DNA of 64,000 nucleotides from Lichtheimia corymbifera B2541 (Eukaryota; Mucoromycota; Mucoromycetes; Mucorales; Lichtheimiaceae), in contig JNEU01000881.1 of the NCBI GenBank assembly GCA_000697475.1, positions 186,001-250,000 on the forward strand, in the 5' to 3' direction. The position numbers were made by a program, and so were the translations under genes. Shown one piece after another: positions 58,248 to 64,000 of the stretch. The first letter of the stretch is position 1; each line of letters starts with the position of its first letter. The notes under the pieces are model-generated. The model saw nothing but the letters and a program-made list of their open reading frames with translations, was not told the DNA's origin and searched no databases.

Positions 58248-60029
58248 CTATAATTCAAATCGCTCCTGTTTCATAAACCATATTGATCCTGGATGGCTGT
58301 GGTGTCTTGCAAGATTTCCGCAATGCCGCATCGTATCACCATGGGCGCACAGACCAAGTGCCACGTGTGTATTCGGGTATTCTTGTCTAATCTTTTCAAA
58401 TTCGGCTGCATAATCAGGTCGTCCATGTCGAATGTCGAATCCTTCTTCCATGTCAGGTTCGGATTGTCGCGTTGTGTAGACACGTAGTGTGCAATCGACG
58501 TTTGCCAATTCATCCACCATAGCATGCAATGTGTCTAAGACCTAGGTTTAGTTTTCTAATGAAGACTGTCATTCAATAAACACTCTACCTGTATTCCGCA
58601 TTGTCCACAGTACAATAATCTTTTTGGTCTTGATACATTCATCCGGTTGCCCCAATTGCTGTATCACGGATATCCAAGGTGTGATACCTACGCCTTCAGC
58701 CACGAGTACGACCACATGAAAATCCGCAAATTGTTGACCATTTTCCAACTCTGAATGACCCATGGGTGCACTGATTCTTAGACGAGAGGGACGTTCTCCA
58801 GCAATGGCCATTTCATGTAATGCCAAGGTATCTCTTCCACCAGCCCGAATATAAAATGTAAGGGTATCATCGATTGTGTCTAATTGAGCTATCAATTAGT
58901 GCTGGTCCAATGGTATTCCTTATTCCTCCTTCTTACCTCGATCAAAGCGGCTAATGGAAAAGGGGTGCGCATACACTTTGCTTGCCATCCATGAGGAACA
59001 TCCCCAAGAAACAAATGCGAACTGGGATGGTTGCTGATCAGGGATCTGAAATGCTGGATGCACCTGTAGTTTGATAATGTTGCCAGGAAGCGCCTTGAAT
59101 CCAACCACGCGTGCTGGTGCTGTATGCACATATTGCCAATATTGATCCCGTAACCACATGAACGCAGCTGCCACATAGATCAATCCAAATGCCCAATGAT
59201 GTAGATATCCCACAGCTACCAATACTGCAAATGCTGCCAAATGTGAGATGCGGAAAAGTCGATAGGATGCGTGTCGCACCAATGGATGAGATCCAAACAT
59301 CAGTGATATCAATGCTGTTGCCATCATGGTTCCTGTCGTATAGCGTACGTTTGAAAATAAAGTCTCCAAGATATGGCCATGACGTGAATAATTGCGTGAT
59401 AATTGGAAACAAGCATGGTAGAGTGCACACATCCCACCCATACTCGCAAACCATAGATGCCATTGAAGATTATTCGGAAAAGTCGAGATATGGCGCACTG
59501 ATAAGGCAATGGCAACAGCCATGTTGACGACCGCTAGCTGTGCGAAACGATTGGCGTATTCTTGATGAAACAAATCACGGTGCTCGGATACCAATACTCG
59601 ATCTCGGACCAGCACATGGAATGCATTCAATAAAAAGAGTACGATCATGGGCAGTGTGTTGGAGAGTGATAATCGCATATCAAGTAACTGGTATTCGTAT
59701 TCAAGTGCATGTCGTATCCGGCAATACCATATTCCATATCCCTTGTTGCTATGGCGTTGTTGGAACTGTGACCTTAAGGCGATACATACAAAGAGTAATA
59801 TCACTGATGCCAAATAGTGCCAAAACGTCTGATAGTCTCGCTCATAACGCACTATGGTAGGCACTGCATCCGTAAGCTCAACGTCGGCAGTGGTGTCATC
59901 CTGGGTCGATGAGTTGGTTTCCATGGAGAATGCGAGTCGAAAATAAGAGCTAGCTTGTAGAGCGAGGACAATTGTAAAGAGAATGAGAGCAATCCAGGTC
60001 AGTGATCGCTTGGTGAAGCCCTCCATCAT
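58248..60029 (-). CDS. Ferric-chelate reductase (FRE/NOX family)
   Basis: Transfers electrons from cytosolic NADPH through FAD and two hemes to extracellular iron. Three exons: 60029 to about 58940, about 58895-58590, and about 58540-58248. Start MMEGFTKRSLTWIALILF. Seven or so membrane spans. The heme-ligand pairs have the family spacing H-x13-H twice: HLWFASMGGMCALYH and HLAAFAVLVAVGYLHH. The FAD-binding HPFSISRF ends exon 1. The NADPH-binding GVGITPWISV, the cysteine-containing CAHGDTMRHCG and the C-terminal aromatic residues close the protein. Length about 540 residues, typical. Convergent with the Chs4-like gene, 97 bases between stops. Confidence 0.9.
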
Positions 60030-60620
60030 GCTGAGCCATTAGGGTGGGCGTGGAAGCAAGAGAAGAAAATAGTAACAGCTGACATTATCCCCCTTTGACA
60101 GCTCAGACCAAAAGGTCTCAACTAATTCGCATGACGATTGTTTGCTCATCAATAAAGTTATCCCATGTATATAAGATGTCTTCATTTTTAACAGAACAAT
60201 GGCTAACGTTCACAGTTGCTCACTTTGCTCGTACTCCTTCACCTTCTGGCTGAATAGTTTAACACTGCCTTATAATAAGATTACACGCTTACCACCCCAC
60301 ATTACAACCTCGTACTATCACCTTACTTGCATCAACTTGTATTTCTTTGCCTCATCCATATTTACAATAAGAGACTATCTCTGTAATAAAGCTACCCTGG
60401 AACAATATTCAAGACGGCGAGCAAATCAGTTCAACATATGCGTATGTAATAGCCTATTCCTCCTACTCGCAACTGCTGGCAAACTCACTGCATGTGAAGG
60501 ATGCTCTTACCCCAATCCAACACCTCCATTCTTTAACTGCGTTGATATCGATTCTTAAACAATATGGATTACCTACGCTTCGCTCATCGTCTCTTTCATC
60601 ATTACACCTCCCACTCAAAA
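60030..60620. other. Upstream region of the ferric reductase, start of the right-end repeat tract
   Basis: About 590 bases before the first satellite-like unit. It should carry the reductase promoter. A frame on the plus strand (60199-60558) shows no homology cues. No gene supported. Confidence 0.45.
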
Positions 60621-61440
60621 ATTCTTAATGAAATATGTGGTTTTTAAATGAATGAAGTTGATCAGCATGACTCAGTGAGCCTTCTGACCAAGTTTCACAT
60701 TCGAAATGGAGAATCCCAAGGTAATCCATATTAGATGGCATTTCAATGAATCCGGGCGGGTGCGGAATTTCTGTCCATCATAGTAAACCCCACATTACAC
60801 CCTCCCATTCAAAACTTTTAAATGAAGTGTGGGTTCTTTATTAGTACAAAGTTGATCAGCGTGTCCAAGAGCATCTTGTGTGAAATTTTCAGTTTCGAAA
60901 TCGGCATTATGGCCATACACCCTATATATATACCCATCCTTCTTGTCGGACGCCCCCATTTTATTTCTCACAATGAACCCTGCGACTTTAATATGAATGG
61001 GGTTGATCAGCATGTCGAAGCCCACGGCCTGACCAAGTTTCACGATGGAGGTGGACAACGGCGGGGGTGTGCACTATACACCCTACTTGCGTTCCGTCCA
61101 TCCATCATCTCTCCTATTTTTGGGCTGCCCGATTCGTAAAACATCATAATGAAACATGCGATTTTAAAATGAATGGAGTTGATCAGCATGACTCAAAGAA
61201 CCTGCTTACCAAGTTTCAAGTTCAAAAGTGGGAATCCCAAGATTATGCATACTAAATAGCATTTCAACGAATCCGGGCGGGTCCGGAATTTTCGTCCATC
61301 ATAGTAAACTCCACATTACACCCTCCTATTCAAAATCTTTCAATGAAGCATGAGTTCTTTATTAAGACAAAGTTGATCAGCATGCCCAAATGCACCTTGT
61401 GTGCAAGTTTGAGGTCGATGTGAGAAATGTCAAGGACATA
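60620..61440 (+). repeat. Degenerate direct repeats in a two-unit higher-order pattern
   Basis: Five copies of a unit carrying the core GTTGATCAGCATG begin near 60657, 60851, 61002, 61178 and 61372. Copies 1 and 2 and copies 4 and 5 form matched pairs with an identical 194-base internal spacing and a 521-base offset. The linking segment GAATCCGGGCGGGT and CATTACACCCTCC is conserved between pairs (60740-60810 against 61265-61330). Copy 3 is a single intervening unit. The tract is non-coding on my reading and looks like decayed satellite or subtelomeric DNA. Confidence 0.7.
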
Positions 61441-61884
61441 GGTCAATTTACAGTATGCATGGATATGTCTGACAGTGCCTGACCTATTTAATTTCCCAGC
61501 TCTTCCACACCCATTTTCTTCCATTCAACTACAACTACCACTTGCGAACAATTGTCCTGCTTCAACCCATCATGTCACTCCAACGAATGCCTTGATCCAA
61601 AAGCCTTTGACCGAATTGCAAGTCCATGGCGTGTGCCACACTACTACAACACCCGCGTTTCTTGAACCACACCTTTTCTTGCACTCTCCTGAACCACAAT
61701 CAATCGCAACAGCGTTCATTCCAGCAGCTGCTATTAGCAAGGCCTTCATTTCATTGTCTCAAACAGTGTTCACAGGCTTCTCACTCTACTACAACACACG
61801 CTCTTGCACACTCCTCTGCCGCGACCAAAAGTAGCAGCCGTTGCTATTATCAATGTCTTTTACTCCATTGTCTCAAGTTACTTG

Positions 61885-62665
61885 CAGCAACTTGCTCTGA
61901 TACATACGGTTTCCAATGGATGGGATTCCATATCAGCTATCAAGTACACCGCAATACAAGCAATCTTCACCTGGTTGGAGTGCAATGGAAGAAAATGACA
62001 AAGGAAGGATTGAACAGCAGCCGGATGGAGAAGGGAGCATATCAGCAGCTATCACATGGCTGTCTTCAACCAACATGGTGGATTTGATGGATGGATGCAA
62101 TCAACTACAGTGATGAGATCTCCTTGATGCTGCTTTGGTTACTTGGAACGAGCGTCATCCGCAGGAACGATCACGTGGATACGGCTCAGGATGATGATGC
62201 AATGGATGGGATTCGACCAAATGGATGGTATCTGGGTGAAAGGTGCTTTACAGTCATGGACGCTATTGGAATACCCAGGTCAATGCATGCAGCAGCTATT
62301 TTACAATCATGAATGAAGGATGTTTATGACAGCAGCAATCAAGAATACAATGGCACCGTTATCTCTGTCGACTCGATGTGACACACCCGTAGCTTATCAA
62401 TTTACAATGCTGTTCCCTTATCATACTTTATCGATAAACTACATATACACTACCATGTGCTATTCTTCGACTTTTCCATTAAATTCAACATATTATCTAA
62501 ACAAGCATCATGACATCAGTTCATATCTTAAGTTGTGGATCACCGGGTGGTTTCTGGATTGAAGAAAGGAGGGGGAATAGAAACTTGAAGGTTGGAAAGC
62601 GAGATTGGATCATTTACATCATCGTATGGAGATGCTTTTGTTCTTTTGTCACAGGTCTTAGTTCA
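61885..62665 (+). repeat. Left arm of an inverted duplication
   Basis: Matches the reverse complement of about 63340-63959. The best block is 61885-62340, where TATCAGCTATCAAGTAC and GAGCATATCAGCAGC-type runs are shared. A further related segment at 62528-62665 resembles the inner end of the right arm. Frames in it are broken by stops, unlike in the other arm. Confidence 0.65.
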
Positions 62666-63339
62666 TGGATTGATAGACGAAAGGCAGGAATGGTTCTCGA
62701 ACGCTTGCATTGCAAGATATTAATTCGGGAGTGATGATACCCAACATAGTGCTTGGTTCATTGTAATTTGATTCAATCTGGTCAAGAAAGGATGAGCTGC
62801 TGTGATACAACAATTCACGAGTACAGCAACGTGCCATGCTTACCTATGATAGCTTTCAGCTACGCTAGTTTATACAACATGATATGTAGGGGCAAGGTAT
62901 GAAAGGTTCTTATTGGTGGAGGGTGCATGATAGACAATCCCTAAATAGTAAGGTCTGCCTATGATGGTGTGGTTAACAAGCATAAATGATCAGCGCATCC
63001 AAGACTATGAGTGGTAATGATATTGTTTGCCTCTAGGGTTCGTTCTTATATAAGGCTATACATAAAAGGTGGATCATGCTGATAGGGCCGTTGTCATAGG
63101 TAAGCATTATGATGTATGTATGTACTTGTGCCACAGAGCTCATCATCTTTCTTACATAGCCGTAATGATTTAAGCTTACAATGGATCAAGCTTCCGTAAC
63201 AAGCAGGGTTGTTGAGTACTATTACTATGGGTTTATTAACAACGAAAATACAGGCGTCTATTTAAACATGTATACAATCAGTTATTGGCACTATCCATCG
63301 TCTAATCAGCATATGAAAAATGAAGCTTTATGTAATGAA
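62666..63339. other. Spacer between the inverted arms
   Basis: About 670 AT-rich bases between the two arms. I see no gene. Confidence 0.4.
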
Positions 63340-63959
63340 TGTAATATGACAGAAGGAACAAGAGCGTCTCGATACAATGATGTGGGTCTAATCCAATCTC
63401 CCCTTCCGGCCTTAAAATTTCTATCCTTCCTTTCCTTCCAGATGCCAACCAGTGGATCACAAAGAATCAGCTGGTGTCGTTGTGTCATTGTATTCTTGGT
63501 TGCTGCCGTCATAGCATCTTCATCCATGATTGTAAAAGTAGCTGTTGCATGCATTGACGTGAATGTTGCAATATCATCCATAGTGGTAAATCCTCTCTTG
63601 TCAAAGATATAAGCCTTCGTTTCCATACCATCCAATTCATCCAATCCATCATCATCCTCAGCCGTATCCACATGTTCGTTACTGCTGACGACGAGCCAAG
63701 TAGCCAAAGCAACATTCCAGGATTCCGCATTACTGCGCTTGATTGCATCCATCCCATCATCCATAACCGTTGCGAGTCCAATAAGAAAGAACCTCTGTGA
63801 TCGCTGCTGATATGCTTCCTTTTCCATCCGAGTGTTGGTCTCTCTCTTTCTTGGTCATTTTCAGTGCTGCTCAACAAGGCGAAGAGCGCTTGTATTGCGG
63901 GGTACTTGATAGCTGATATGGTACCATCCATTAGAAGTGGTATGCATCATTGCAAGTTG
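63340..63959 (-). repeat. Right arm of the inverted duplication, with a minus-strand open frame
   Basis: Reverse complement of the left arm. It keeps a minus-strand frame of about 173 residues (63827-63306; MEKEAYQQRSQRFFLIGLAT) that is broken in the left arm. The protein has no domain I recognise and is acidic and methionine-rich (TMDDIATFTSMHATATFTIM). It may be a decayed coding element rather than a live gene. Confidence 0.5.
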
Positions 63960-64000
63960 CCACACGTAAATAAAGCTGCTTTTATACAATGGCTATCAGC
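63958..64000 (-). other. Edge fragment matching the E2F-like exon at 33.4 kb
   Basis: The 43 bases at the right edge match 33431-33475 with a few differences. In the same frame they read ADSHCIKAALFTC, against ADSHCIEASLFTC in the other copy. The feature runs off the window, so its extent is unknown. Confidence 0.5.

Noticed and set aside
1..64000. tRNA, rRNA, or biosynthetic gene cluster
   Set aside because: I saw no box-B-like tRNA sequence or rRNA match, and the single P450 has no biosynthetic neighbours. A covariance-model scan would be decisive for tRNAs.

Overview
The window is fungal nuclear DNA. Genes are intron-rich, mostly with short GT-AG introns of about 50-90 bases, intergenic gaps are small, and the contents are typical of an early-diverging filamentous fungus. 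The bZIP-DUF3425 proteins, the Chs4-like Sel1 protein with a CaaX end, the ricin-B-fold protein, Htd2, UreD, a BLOC-1 subunit and ZNFX1 together fit Mucoromycota, probably Mucorales. That placement is an inference from gene content; no rRNA or other marker is present. I saw no tRNA, rRNA or CRISPR.

Layout. Bases 235-1477 hold a peroxisomal enoyl-CoA isomerase-like gene ending in a PTS1 signal. Bases 1831-4037 hold a mobile-element-like island. It has 42-base terminal inverted repeats, 11-base arrays and two convergent related genes with a PD-(D/E)XK-nuclease look. Bases 4245-11155 hold a BLOC-1-like coiled-coil protein, a TMEM70-like mitochondrial protein, a HAD phosphatase, a WD40/DUF2415 protein, a small membrane protein and the mitochondrial dehydratase Htd2. 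Bases 11286-23759 hold two head-to-head bZIP-DUF3425 paralogues, a zinc-finger regulator, a cytochrome P450, a membrane RING-H2 ligase and a G-protein alpha subunit. Bases 24094-33025 are the giant ribosome-biogenesis gene UTP20. Bases 34195-43776 hold ACBD6, cofactor-independent phosphoglycerate mutase, a ZNFX1/Hrr1-type helicase and a Dug1-like dipeptidase. Bases 44135-60029 hold a type II membrane glycosyltransferase-like protein, a ricin-B-fold protein, a DHHC palmitoyltransferase, UreD, endonuclease III, a succinate-fumarate carrier, a Chs4-like activator and a ferric reductase.

The last 4 kb (60030-64000) is repeat-rich. It has a five-copy satellite-like direct repeat with a two-unit higher-order arrangement, then an inverted duplication of about 0.5-0.8 kb per arm. 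A short coding-like segment at the right edge matches one at 33431-33475, inside a possible E2F-like gene relic.

Most genes are housekeeping and independently transcribed; no metabolic cluster is evident. The least ordinary parts are the island at 1.8-4.0 kb, the right-end repeats, and the shared segment at 33.4 kb and 64 kb.
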